From positions 1 through 40,176 of the forward strand of contig CAWVKD010000065.1 of NCBI GenBank assembly GCA_963929765.1: a DNA stretch of 40,176 nucleotides. The letters are read 5' to 3'. The DNA comes from RGIG529 sp963929765. GTDB taxonomy: Bacteria > Bacillota > Clostridia > Oscillospirales > Oscillospiraceae. Shown in pieces: positions 1 through 7,732 of this stretch. A program made the position numbers and the translations under genes. A model generated the notes under the pieces. It did no database searches, was not told the origin of the DNA, and saw only the letters and a program-made list of their open reading frames with translations. Numbering within the stretch: the first letter of the stretch is position 1; each line of letters begins with the position of its first letter.

Positions 1-767
1 ATCGATTCATACGATGGCAAAGTCTTGTCCGTTAGCCCGGGGTTTAAATCTAAAATGGTATCTACGGAAGTGCCATATTGTTCGGCAATAGAGGAAAGAG
101 TATCGTCTGACTGGACTTCGTGGCTCCGATCGGTACCCTTTTCTGTTTGCAGCGCTTGCAGGATCTGGGTCAGATCCTGTTCTGTCGTTTTAGCAACGTA
201 TTCCTGACGTATGGATATTGGCTCAACAAACTGGATGGAGTGGGTCGTTTCATCTTGGTATGGCTCCATGACCTGATGGAGCAAGTCTACCAGAGGGTCC
301 ATCGTTTCATAGGCCCCTACAATGGTATCATCTACCCGAAGAACATAGAGCCGTTCAATCTCATTGACAGCATTCAGCAGTTGTTGCTCCATGGCAGAAG
401 AGGACGTATATTCATTTCCGTATGTATAGACATATTGAAAACTGGGTTCTGCAGCAAAATGGTATGGTCGTTCTAAAATCTGGGAAACTGTATCTTCTAC
501 TTCAGCCACTGCTTGTTCATAATTCTCTTTCTGTTCCACTTTTCCTATCTCCACTCCATTGATTGTGACCACATAGGTGGGATAATACAGGACAGAAAAA
601 GCGGTGATCTCAGCAAGAATAAGGGCAATGAGAAGTAAAAACCCTTTTCGCATATGGAGCCAGGCAAGAGCTGACCGAAGCCCCTTTTGTTGATGTGCCC
701 GAGGCAATGTTTTTTGTTGTTTCTGAAGAACATCGGCACGGACACGATGATGAATTCGTTCCTCCAT
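1..767 (-). CDS. LysM-domain envelope protein, probable M23-type peptidase (3' end missing)
   Basis: An open frame on the minus strand starts at ATG 767 and runs off the left edge after 255 codons, so the C-terminal part is not visible. Residues 1-40 are basic and cytoplasmic. A single membrane segment follows at about 42-62 (FLLLIALILAEITAFSVLYY), then an extracytoplasmic region of about 150 residues. A LysM-like peptidoglycan-binding module lies at about 216-246 (VQSDDTLSSIAEQYGTS, then ILDLNPGL). This order of N-terminal anchor, spacer and LysM is common in clostridial LysM/M23 endopeptidases involved in cell-wall remodelling, but the catalytic domain would lie beyond the edge, so M23 is inference. 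An AAAGGAGG ribosome binding site lies 12 nt upstream of the ATG, which is slightly long. The gene is divergent from spoVAD. Confidence 0.7.
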   Translation of the reverse strand, partial: MEERIHHRVRADVLQKQQKTLPRAHQQKGLRSALAWLHMRKGFLLLIALILAEITAFSVLYYPTYVVTINGVEIGKVEQKENYEQAVAEVEDTVSQILERPYHFAAEPSFQYVYTYGNEYTSSSAMEQQLLNAVNEIERLYVLRVDDTIVGAYETMDPLVDLLHQVMEPYQDETTHSIQFVEPISIRQEYVAKTTEQDLTQILQALQTEKGTDRSHEVQSDDTLSSIAEQYGTSVDTILDLNPGLTDKTLPSYES

Positions 768-846
768 GATCCGAAAAAACCTCCTTTGGTAAAAAATGAG
801 TGGAACGGTCGAAATCAACCGAAAATAACAAAATAGAATCGAACTA

Positions 847-883
847 GTTACAAATCAAAATATAAATATTACAAAAGGTTACA
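847..883 (-). promoter_or_regulatory. Three phased TGTAAN half-sites upstream of the LysM gene
   Basis: Read on the minus strand, TGTAAC/TGTAAT hexamers occur at 883-878, 873-868 and 852-847, that is 10 and 21 bp apart, roughly one and two helical turns. They lie 80-115 bp upstream of the LysM gene start, in an AT-rich stretch where a promoter is expected. They resemble the WalR (YycF) half-site TGTWAH, although the canonical WalR box has 11 bp start-to-start and this pair has 10. The remainder of 768-1087 holds no gene that I can support. Confidence 0.35.
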
Positions 884-1033
884 ATCAATAGGATACACGA
901 TTTTACATGGAACGTCAAGTCCTTTTTCCTCAAAAAAATCCAGTTTCGCTCGACAAAATTAACACCTTTTCGAATATTTTCTTGATTTTAACATGGGAAA
1001 ATAAGGAAAATGATAAAAAGTCAGGAGTCTCAT

Positions 1034-1065
1034 GCCATAATTTTTTTAAAATGGTTTACACTATA
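1034..1065 (+). promoter_or_regulatory. Candidate forespore (sigma-G/F-like) promoter of spoVAD-spoVAE
   Basis: GCCATAA at 1034-1040 and CACTATA at 1059-1065 are separated by 18 bp and end about 22 bp before the spoVAD start codon. This loosely resembles sigma-G/sigma-F promoters, with ATA in the -35 and CATnnTA in the -10. No sigma-A-type pair is obvious in the same place. SpoVA proteins are made in the forespore in studied species, which fits. The match is weak. Confidence 0.3.
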
Positions 1066-1087
1066 AGGAGGAAAGGAGGAACATCCT

Positions 1088-2113
1088 TTGGAAGGAAAAC
1101 GAATAGGAGCGCAGACGGTGCGTTTGCCAGGAATGCCGTCCATTGTCAGTTATGCCAATGTTGTAGGCAAACAAGAGGGACACGGCCCTTTGAAGGACAG
1201 CTTTGACTGTATCAATGAAGATTCTTTTTTTGGGCAGAAGACATGGGAAAAAGCGGAAAGTGAGATGCAAAGACAGGCATTGAATGCGGCCATCAAAAAG
1301 GCGGGGATCAGTGCCGGGGCTTTGTCGTATATTTTTGCGGGAGATTTACTGAACCAATGTATCGGGACTACGTTTGCTTTACGTCAAACAGAAATTCCGT
1401 TTTTTGGTTTATATGGGGCTTGTTCCACCATGGCAGAATCATTGGCTCTTGCAGGGATGATGGTGGATGGAGGATTTGCCAATTGGGTAGCTGCTATGAC
1501 ATCTTCTCATTTTTGCACAGCAGAGCGGCAGTACCGCAATCCTTTGGAATATGGCAATCAGCGACCGCCAACAGCTCAGTGGACTGCGACTGCCGCAGGC
1601 GCTGTGGTGATTTCAAACAAGGGAAATGGACCATATATCACCCATGTGACAACAGGGAAAATTACTGATTGGGGTGTGACGGACGCCAACAATATGGGAG
1701 CTGCCATGGCACCGGCTGCGTACCGAACCCTGCGGGCCCATTTGGAAGATACAGGACGCACGCCGGAAGATTATGATTTGATTGTCACAGGAGATTTAGG
1801 CATTTTGGGCAAAGAAATTGTGATCGATCTATTTGAAAAAGATGGAATTCATCTGGCAGAACGATACAATGACTGCGGCGTCATGCTCTACGATAACCAG
1901 AGACAGGATATGCACTGCGGTGGATCTGGCTGTGGCTGTTCGGCAGCGGTTCTGACTGGATATTTGATGCAGCAAATGAAAACAGGGAAGATCAAACGCC
2001 TTCTTTTTGCGGGGACTGGGGCATTGCTGTCTCCTACATCCAGCCAGCAGGGGGAGAGTATCCCGGGTATATGCCATGCTGTTGCCATAAGCACTGAGAG
2101 AGAGGAGGAATGA
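1088..2113 (+). CDS. spoVAD: Stage V sporulation protein AD
   Basis: A 341-residue protein with the thiolase/ketoacyl-synthase-like fold characteristic of SpoVAD. Near the N-terminus it carries LPGMPSIVSYANVVGKQEG. It also has GLYGACSTMAES around residue 110, a conserved HFCTAERQYRNPLEYG segment, and a Cys/Gly-rich CGGSGCGCSA motif near residue 280. SpoVAD sits at the forespore inner membrane, binds dipicolinic acid and is needed for its uptake during spore formation and release in germination. Translation starts at TTG 1088, chosen because AAAGGAGGA lies 7 nt upstream and the frame matches the family N-terminus. The stop overlaps the ribosome binding region of spoVAE, so the two are co-transcribed. 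In clostridia spoVAC normally precedes spoVAD; here the upstream neighbour is divergent and unrelated. Confidence 0.95.
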   Translation: MEGKRIGAQTVRLPGMPSIVSYANVVGKQEGHGPLKDSFDCINEDSFFGQKTWEKAESEMQRQALNAAIKKAGISAGALSYIFAGDLLNQCIGTTFALRQTEIPFFGLYGACSTMAESLALAGMMVDGGFANWVAAMTSSHFCTAERQYRNPLEYGNQRPPTAQWTATAAGAVVISNKGNGPYITHVTTGKITDWGVTDANNMGAAMAPAAYRTLRAHLEDTGRTPEDYDLIVTGDLGILGKEIVIDLFEKDGIHLAERYNDCGVMLYDNQRQDMHCGGSGCGCSAAVLTGYLMQQMKTGKIKRLLFAGTGALLSPTSSQQGESIPGICHAVAISTEREEE

Positions 2114-2115
2114 TT

Positions 2116-2484
2116 ATGGATAGTTTTATGGCATATATAAATGCTTTTCTGTGCGGCGGTATTCTCTGTGCCATTGGACAAATACTCATTGACAAGACAC
2201 GCTTAACTCCTGCCCGTATTTTGGTTTTATATGTGGTTTCCGGTGTGGTGCTGGGAGGCCTTGGTATCTATTCCTATGTGGAGCAATGGGGTGGAGCAGG
2301 GGCCACTGTTCCTTTAACTGGTTTTGGATATTCTCTTGCGAAAGGGGTAGCCAAAGCTGTGGAAGAGCAGGGACTTTGGGGTGCTTTTTCCGGTGGGATT
2401 ACAGCTACAGCTGCTGGAATTACCGTTGCTATCGTTTTTGGTTTTTTGGTGGCATTGATATTTAAACCCAAAGATAAGAGATAG
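2116..2484 (+). CDS. spoVAE: Stage V sporulation protein AE
   Basis: A 122-residue integral membrane protein of the SpoVAC/SpoVAEb family, with hydrophobic segments at about 8-25, 33-53 and 90-115, the conserved FLCGGILCAIGQILIDKT N-terminus and a central loop containing GAGATVPLTGFGYSLAKG. It forms part of the spore inner-membrane complex that moves calcium-dipicolinate. The ATG at 2116 is preferred because GAGGAGG ends 7 nt before it. An ATG at 2110 overlaps the spoVAD stop but leaves only 1 nt after the ribosome binding site. The intrinsic terminator at 2558-2586 probably ends the operon. Confidence 0.93.
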   Translation: MDSFMAYINAFLCGGILCAIGQILIDKTRLTPARILVLYVVSGVVLGGLGIYSYVEQWGGAGATVPLTGFGYSLAKGVAKAVEEQGLWGAFSGGITATAAGITVAIVFGFLVALIFKPKDKR

Positions 2485-2557
2485 CAATTTTTGATCCTAT
2501 CTCTTCCTTTTTTCCACAGACTGTGGCATACTACAAAGAGAAGTTTGGCATTGCAAA

Positions 2558-2586
2558 ATAAGAGGATGCGAAGCGCATCCTCTTTT
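2558..2586 (+). terminator. Intrinsic terminator after spoVAE
   Basis: A perfect 10-bp stem AGAGGATGCG / CGCATCCTCT with a 3-nt AAG loop is flanked by A-rich sequence on the 5' side and TTTT on the 3' side, 75 bp after the spoVAE stop and 38 bp before the next gene. Confidence 0.8.
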
Positions 2587-2624
2587 GCGTCAATGGAAAA
2601 GAGCAAAAACAAAGGAGATAGAAT

Positions 2625-3203
2625 ATGCTGGATTGGACAGAACTGGAGCAGCAGTGTGCAGCATGTCAGAAATGCCCTCTGCATGAGACCCGCAACCATG
2701 TTGTTTTTGGTGGAGGGAATCGGAAGAGCAAAGTGATGTTGATCGGTGAAGGCCCAGGAGAGCAAGAAGACTTAAAAGGCGAACCTTTTGTGGGACGGGC
2801 AGGGAAATTACTGGATGATATGTTGGCATTGATTCGCCTGGATCGAAACGATATTTACATAGGGAATATTGTCAAATGTCGCCCACCTAAAAACAGAGAC
2901 CCTCGTCCAGAAGAGCAAGAGGCTTGTCTGCCTTGGCTTCGCAACCAAGTGGCCCTTATGCGGCCCAAAATCATTGTCAGCTTAGGGCGGATTGCTGCTA
3001 TGAAACTGATCAAGCCGGATTTTAAAATCACAAAAGAGCATGGCTTATGGTTTGAAAAAAACGGTGTTCAGATGATGGCATTGTACCACCCTGCTGCACT
3101 GTTGCGGGATCCCCGTCGGAGACCGGAGACCTTTGAGGATTTGAAAGAATTGGAACAAAAGATCAAGGACCTTTGTCCGGAAACCTTTTCTTCCGGGATC
3201 TGA
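2625..3203 (+). CDS. Uracil-DNA glycosylase, family 4 (iron-sulfur type)
   Basis: A 192-residue protein of the family-4 uracil-DNA glycosylases, which excise uracil from DNA to start base-excision repair. Cysteines at C14 and C17 (ACQKC) with C85 (VKCRPP) and C101 (EACLPW) match the four ligands of the 4Fe-4S cluster; C11 is extra. The catalytic/water-activating motif GEGPGEQED is at 41-49 and the DNA-binding HPAALLRDP at 155-163. An AAAGGAG site precedes the ATG. The gene is flanked by intrinsic terminators on both sides, so it is likely transcribed alone; I could not resolve its promoter. Confidence 0.93.
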   Translation: MLDWTELEQQCAACQKCPLHETRNHVVFGGGNRKSKVMLIGEGPGEQEDLKGEPFVGRAGKLLDDMLALIRLDRNDIYIGNIVKCRPPKNRDPRPEEQEACLPWLRNQVALMRPKIIVSLGRIAAMKLIKPDFKITKEHGLWFEKNGVQMMALYHPAALLRDPRRRPETFEDLKELEQKIKDLCPETFSSGI

Positions 3204-3225
3204 TACATTCAAAAAAGAGACACAA

Positions 3226-3261
3226 AAACAGCCGCCGCACCGAGAGGTGCGGCGGCTGTTT
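3226..3261. terminator. Intrinsic terminator between convergent genes
   Basis: A perfect 15-bp stem AAACAGCCGCCGCAC / GTGCGGCGGCTGTTT encloses a 6-nt loop. It is GC-rich at the core with A and T runs at the base, so it can act on both strands. It lies between the uracil-DNA glycosylase (plus) and the carboxypeptidase (minus). Confidence 0.85.
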
Positions 3262-3305
3262 GATCATTGGTGGTATGGATTATACTGCAGTGGTGTTTCA
3301 AGGAA

Positions 3306-4928
3306 TCAGCGGCGACGCTTTCCTTGATATCGTTTCTTTCTCGCCCTTGGGCTGTTTTTTCCCGTAAGCCCCAGTCGACGACGCACCCAATAGATAACGA
3401 GTAGCACGATGAGGATGACGATGATGAGTTTGACAAATGGATTGCCAAAAAATTTCCTTACTTGGTCTACTACAAAAAGCCATTGGGAACGGGATACGCT
3501 GCTGACAGCTACCAATGGAAGCGTGCCATAATCTTTTCCTTGGTAGGAGAGGGTAATGGAACCGAGCACCTGCCCTTCTTCTATAGGTGCATCAATAGTG
3601 TCTGAATCTACCGTGATGGTTTGTTCAAATTCAGAGGGGTCAATATCTTGAAACAAGGTTGCTTCCAAAGTGCCCTCGGGTTTCAATACCACATAGTCGA
3701 CTTCTTTGGATAACCGCACCGTCAGTTCTTTGACTGGTGTGGTGGAGTCAATCAATGTTTTCCGACGGAAACAATCCAATCCCCATTTCAAAAGCCGCCG
3801 TGATTCTGCAAACGAATTTCGCAAAAGAGTGCCATCTTCCAATTCAATGTTTTCCGCACCCAATACAACGCTGATAACGGTTCTATCACCTTTTGTAGCA
3901 GAAGCAGCAAGACAATATCCTGCCTGCCCTGTGGACCCGGTTTTGATACCGTTGGCATAAGCGTAATAGTAGTTGCTATCACTCCTGGTGGAGAGAAGGT
4001 AATTGGTGGTATACAATACTCGCTCGTCAGAGAGATTGGTGGCAGGAACGGTATAGGATGTAGTGCTGCATATGGTTTGGAAAAGGGGGTGCTTCAAAGC
4101 TTCCTGACACATCAGAAAGATGTCGTATGCTGTGGTATAATGTTCTGTGTTGGGTAATCCATGGGCATTGATAAAATGGGTGTTTTCACAGCCCAATTCC
4201 TTGGCCCGCTGATTCATATGATCGTGGAAAGCGGAGAGAGATCCATCGACTGCTTCCGCTAAAATATTACAGGCTTCGTTGGCAGAGGAGATCAGCATGC
4301 AGTAGAGCAAGTCTTTTACTTTCATTTCTTCTCCCGGCTGAATATTTTGTGTACTGCCATCGGAAACCAGATCACTTACAATATCAGAGGAACCAGATAC
4401 CACTTGGTCCAGAGAAAGTTTTCCATCATCAATTGCTTCCAAAACCAGAAGAGCAGTCATTACCTTGGTGATGCTGGCTGGGTACATCTTTTCATGAGCA
4501 TTTTGCTCATATAAAATTTCTGGCGTATCTGTGCTAACATCCACCAAAAGTGCGGCCTTTGCCTGGATTTCCATTTCATCTGGGGAAACGTCGTCTGGTT
4601 GAGGGGTAGGAGTAGGTGTGGGAGTAGGCGATGGGCTGATAGACGGGGATGGATTTGTGTCTCCTGACGGGGAAGGACTTACGTCACCCGATGGGGAAGG
4701 ACTTACATCTCCCGATGGCGATGGACTCGCTTCTGCCGACGGGGAGGGACTTCCTTCCCCAGATGGAGACGGGGAAACCGAGAGGGATGCAGAAGGCGAT
4801 GGGTCCCCGGAAGGGGAGGAAGACGGTGAAGTGGCAGGGGAAGTATTCACTGCCCAGATGGGAGTAACAGAGCAAAAAAGGACCAATAATAGCCCAAAGG
4901 CGCAGATTTGTTTTTTCATATGTTTCAT
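3306..4928 (-). CDS. D-alanyl-D-alanine carboxypeptidase (S11 family) with Ser/Pro repeat linker
   Basis: A 540-residue penicillin-binding protein that trims the terminal D-Ala from peptidoglycan stem peptides. It has a signal peptide at about 4-26 and a low-complexity region rich in Ser, Pro, Gly and Asp at about 36-112. The S11 domain shows SITK (152-155, nucleophile Ser152), SAN (215-217) and KTG (329-331), followed by a beta-rich C-terminal domain. A C-terminal membrane helix at about 498-516 is followed by a very basic tail. S11 enzymes often end in an amphipathic helix; a true transmembrane helix with an Arg/Lys tail is typical of clostridial forms. Start 4928 is chosen because AGGAG lies 6 nt upstream; an ATG at 4934 abuts that site. 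A sigma-A-like promoter is at 4962-4990. DacF and DacB of Bacillus are relatives; which one is orthologous cannot be settled here. Confidence 0.92.
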   Translation of the reverse strand: MKHMKKQICAFGLLLVLFCSVTPIWAVNTSPATSPSSSPSGDPSPSASLSVSPSPSGEGSPSPSAEASPSPSGDVSPSPSGDVSPSPSGDTNPSPSISPSPTPTPTPTPQPDDVSPDEMEIQAKAALLVDVSTDTPEILYEQNAHEKMYPASITKVMTALLVLEAIDDGKLSLDQVVSGSSDIVSDLVSDGSTQNIQPGEEMKVKDLLYCMLISSANEACNILAEAVDGSLSAFHDHMNQRAKELGCENTHFINAHGLPNTEHYTTAYDIFLMCQEALKHPLFQTICSTTSYTVPATNLSDERVLYTTNYLLSTRSDSNYYYAYANGIKTGSTGQAGYCLAASATKGDRTVISVVLGAENIELEDGTLLRNSFAESRRLLKWGLDCFRRKTLIDSTTPVKELTVRLSKEVDYVVLKPEGTLEATLFQDIDPSEFEQTITVDSDTIDAPIEEGQVLGSITLSYQGKDYGTLPLVAVSSVSRSQWLFVVDQVRKFFGNPFVKLIIVILIVLLVIYWVRRRLGLTGKNSPRARKKRYQGKRRR

Positions 4929-4961
4929 ATCCATCTCCTATGTGCTATGATATAATGTGTT

Positions 4962-4990
4962 ATTATACCAAATCCTGTTTTTCCATGCAA
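4962..4990 (-). promoter_or_regulatory. Sigma-A-like promoter of the D,D-carboxypeptidase
   Basis: On the minus strand TTGCAT (4990-4985) and TATAAT (4967-4962) are separated by exactly 17 bp, 34 bp upstream of the chosen start codon. Confidence 0.7.
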
Positions 4991-5007
4991 CTATCGGGAG
5001 GAATTCT

Positions 5008-5541
5008 ATGAAACTGTCGCCATTGGAGCGTATTGTTATGGGTGTAGCTGCTGCTCTTGTTCTGGGTACTGCATTGATTTATTGTTTTGGCAATCGGCCA
5101 ACTTCTGTTGTGGTTGTCACAGAGTCGACAAGCCCAAGCGGACGGGTGGTATCATCAGAACGAAAAGAATGGATGGGGGATGCTGGTGGACTATTGGAAT
5201 CTTCGGAAAAAAGTGCCTCTGCCACAGAAGGAGTAGAATCTTCTTCATCACTAACCTATCTGAATCCAACGGCATCTCAACCTGTGAAGGAATCAGAGCT
5301 TCCATCGGTCAGTCCTTCCTCTTCGCCAGAAGAGACGGAGGGGGAAATGATCGATTTAAACACAGCAACGCAGCAACAGCTGGATCAGCTGCCAGGTATC
5401 GGAGAAAAGAGAGCAGCAGCTATTATTGCATATCGGGAGGAACATGGTCCTTTTACGAAAATCGAGCAAATTATGAATGTGCCAGGCATTGGAACAGGAA
5501 TTTTTAATAACATCAAACCCTACATCACGGTGGAATCATAA
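5008..5541 (+). CDS. comEA: ComEA-like helix-hairpin-helix DNA-binding protein
   Basis: A 177-residue protein with one N-terminal membrane anchor at about 11-30 (MGVAAALVLGTALIYCFG) and a long Ser/Glu/Pro-rich spacer. The C-terminal helix-hairpin-helix module is of ComEA type (IDLNTATQQQLDQLPGIGEK at about 113-132, then ERAAAIIAYRE-like and VPGIGTGIFNNI sequence). ComEA proteins bind double-stranded DNA outside the membrane and pass it to the ComEC channel in natural transformation; in non-competent species they may serve another DNA-binding role. The usual SLBB domain before the hairpin motif is not evident. Start 5008 has GGGAGGA 7 nt upstream. No comEC is in the window. The response regulator begins 25 bp later, so the genes may share a transcript. 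Confidence 0.85.
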   Translation: MKLSPLERIVMGVAAALVLGTALIYCFGNRPTSVVVVTESTSPSGRVVSSERKEWMGDAGGLLESSEKSASATEGVESSSSLTYLNPTASQPVKESELPSVSPSSSPEETEGEMIDLNTATQQQLDQLPGIGEKRAAAIIAYREEHGPFTKIEQIMNVPGIGTGIFNNIKPYITVES

Positions 5542-5566
5542 GATATTAAGATATAAGGAGGTCGGT

Positions 5567-6247
5567 ATGAGAATTTTAGTGGTAGACGATGAACGAGTCA
5601 TTGTAAAAGGAATTAAATTCAACTTGGAAAATGAAGGGTATGAAGTTGAAACAGGATTCGACGGAGAGCAGGCTGTTGACATGGCGAAAACCGGTCAGTT
5701 CGATTTGATCATTTTGGATCTGATGATGCCGAAAATCGATGGTCTTCAGGCTTGTATGCGCATCCGTGAATTTTCCAATGTGCCAATCATCATGTTAACT
5801 GCCCGGGATGAAGATACGGATAAAGTGATTGGTTTTGAGTGCGGGGCAGATGATTATGTGACAAAGCCTTTTAATATTCTGGAGTTGAAAGCTCGTATTC
5901 GAGCGATGCTACGAAGAGCTGGCGGCAGTGCAAAAGAGGCAGAAAGCCGACTTTCCCTCGGTGCCATTACTTTGGATACCAATACGAGGGGCGCCTGGAA
6001 AAATGGACAGCCTGTAGAGTTGACAGCAAAGGAGTTCGATTTGATCGAATTGTTTGCCAAACATCCGGGGAGAGTCTATAGCCGTGAGAATCTGCTCAAC
6101 TTGATTTGGGGATATGAATATCAAGGAGATTATCGAACAGTAGATGTTCACATTCGTCGTCTGCGAGAGAAACTGGAGCCCTGTCCTGCATCGCCTGTGC
6201 ACATTATGACCAAGTGGGGTGTTGGCTACTATGGAAAAGAAGCATAG
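5567..6247 (+). CDS. OmpR/PhoB-family response regulator
   Basis: A 226-residue two-component regulator. The receiver domain (1-115) has the acidic pair D7-D8, phospho-acceptor D51 (LIILDLMMP), T78 and K100 (VTKPF). A winged-helix output domain at about 130-225 contains the OmpR-type recognition region (LLNLIWGYEYQGDYRTVDVH, IRRLREKLE). Its closest general resemblance is to PhoP/WalR/MtrA-type regulators of envelope genes. The start at 5567 has AAGGAGGT 5 nt upstream. The histidine kinase begins 12 bp after the stop, so kinase and regulator are a cognate pair. Confidence 0.94.
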   Translation: MRILVVDDERVIVKGIKFNLENEGYEVETGFDGEQAVDMAKTGQFDLIILDLMMPKIDGLQACMRIREFSNVPIIMLTARDEDTDKVIGFECGADDYVTKPFNILELKARIRAMLRRAGGSAKEAESRLSLGAITLDTNTRGAWKNGQPVELTAKEFDLIELFAKHPGRVYSRENLLNLIWGYEYQGDYRTVDVHIRRLREKLEPCPASPVHIMTKWGVGYYGKEA

Positions 6248-6259
6248 GATGGAAAAAGG

Positions 6260-7732
6260 ATGAACGAACACCAGGAACATCAAACAAGACGAGTACGGAA
6301 ATGGTTTCGACCAGGACGGTTACAGTGGAAATTTGCTTTGCCTTATATTCTGATCACCTTTGTGGTATTGGGTGTGCTTAATGTTTACCCTGTGCGTGTG
6401 ACCCAAAATCTGGCTTTTCAGTCGAAGCAGAATACACTAAGCGGACAGGTTTCTGTTTTAGCATCATCCCTTTCCGGTCTGGAAACGCTAACGGTAGACG
6501 GTATTCGGCAAGTACTGAACCTGCTGGATGAAAAAAATGTTACCCGGAGCTTGGTGACAGACGCAACGGGGAAGATTTTATATGACTCCATGGGCAAAGA
6601 TGAGAGTGGCGTGCAATATGCTCTCTTTCGAGAGATTGCCAGCGCCTTGGAAGGAAACGACATGTTTCATTCTCAATATCGAAATGGCGTTTTTATCAGT
6701 CGCGCTTCCGCACCCATTATTGTGCGGGGTGAAATCATCGGTGCAGTATATATCTATGAAGAAGATGAGGAAGAGGGCGGTTTGTTGCTGGATATTCAAA
6801 CGAATCTCCGCAACATTTCTCTGATAACCAGTTTTTTGGTGATTATCACCAGCATCGCTTTTTCTCGCACCATCACAAGGCGTATCAGCGAACTTTTACA
6901 GGCGATTCGAATTGTGCGAGAAGGGGAATATAACCACCGAGCATCTGTGAAGGGAAATGATGAGTTAAAAGAACTGGCGGAAGAATTCAATCAATTGACG
7001 GACCGCTTACAAAAAACAGAAGCACTGCGCCGTCGTTTTGTTTCTGATGCCTCTCATGAACTCAAGACTCCTCTTGCCTCGATTCGTCTTTTGACAGACT
7101 CGATTTTACAAGATCCCAATATGGATGGGAAAATCACCCGGGAATTTGTTTCCGATATTGGAGAAGAGGCAGCACGGCTACACCGGATCACCGAAAAATT
7201 GCTGATTCTAACCAAAATGGATGCTGCGCCACCAGAACGGCGGGAACAGGTGGATTTCCACCTGGTGGTGGAGTCGGTTCTCCATATGCTTCAGCCTGTG
7301 GCTAGAAACCACCAGATTACCCTATGTGTCCACGCGCAGCCATTATGCATTGTAGAAGCTACCACAGATGATCTGTATCAAATTGCCTTTAACTTAATTG
7401 AGAATGCTATCAAATATAGTTTACCAGGTGGTATTGTGACAGTGACATTATCTGGCGGTGAAACTGTTTGTTTGAAGGTGGAGGATCATGGCATTGGCAT
7501 TCCAGAAGAAGATTTGACTCGGGTGTTTGAACGATTTTATCGAGTGGATAAGGCCAGATCCCGAGAGGCTGGCGGAACAGGACTGGGGCTTTCCATTGTC
7601 CAGGAATCCGTATTGCGTCATGGTGGTACGGTGACAGCAGCTCAGCGAAAAGAGGGCGGCACTTGTTTTACCGTTGTATTCCCGCCATATCGTCCAGAAG
7701 AGGAGGGGCAGAATGAAACGGAAGGGGAATAA
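6260..7732 (+). CDS. Membrane sensor histidine kinase
   Basis: A 490-residue kinase with a short cytoplasmic tail, a membrane helix at about 26-46, an extracytoplasmic sensor domain (47-184), a second helix at about 185-203 and a HAMP linker at about 204-256. The dimerisation domain has its phospho-acceptor at H266 (SDASHELKTPL). The HATPase domain has an N box (NLIENAIKYS, 378-387), G1 (DHGIG, 409-413), F box (FERFYR) and G2 (GGTGLGLSI, 438-446). It phosphorylates the regulator encoded just upstream. The sensor domain resembles the PAS-like fold of WalK/PhoR kinases, but no ligand can be inferred. Its 3' end overlaps the following lipoprotein gene by 20 bp, so all three are one translational unit. 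Confidence 0.94.
   Translation: MNEHQEHQTRRVRKWFRPGRLQWKFALPYILITFVVLGVLNVYPVRVTQNLAFQSKQNTLSGQVSVLASSLSGLETLTVDGIRQVLNLLDEKNVTRSLVTDATGKILYDSMGKDESGVQYALFREIASALEGNDMFHSQYRNGVFISRASAPIIVRGEIIGAVYIYEEDEEEGGLLLDIQTNLRNISLITSFLVIITSIAFSRTITRRISELLQAIRIVREGEYNHRASVKGNDELKELAEEFNQLTDRLQKTEALRRRFVSDASHELKTPLASIRLLTDSILQDPNMDGKITREFVSDIGEEAARLHRITEKLLILTKMDAAPPERREQVDFHLVVESVLHMLQPVARNHQITLCVHAQPLCIVEATTDDLYQIAFNLIENAIKYSLPGGIVTVTLSGGETVCLKVEDHGIGIPEEDLTRVFERFYRVDKARSREAGGTGLGLSIVQESVLRHGGTVTAAQRKEGGTCFTVVFPPYRPEEEGQNETEGE

Noticed and set aside
4638..4775. Repetitive DNA that might suggest a CRISPR-like array
   Set aside because: The 24-bp units are in frame with a coding sequence, contiguous and without unique spacers; they encode a protein linker.
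4618..4950. An open frame on the plus strand opposite the carboxypeptidase linker, rich in Gly, Asp and Glu
   Set aside because: It is the antisense shadow of the Ser/Pro repeats on the minus strand, has no ribosome binding site, and its composition follows from the repeat.
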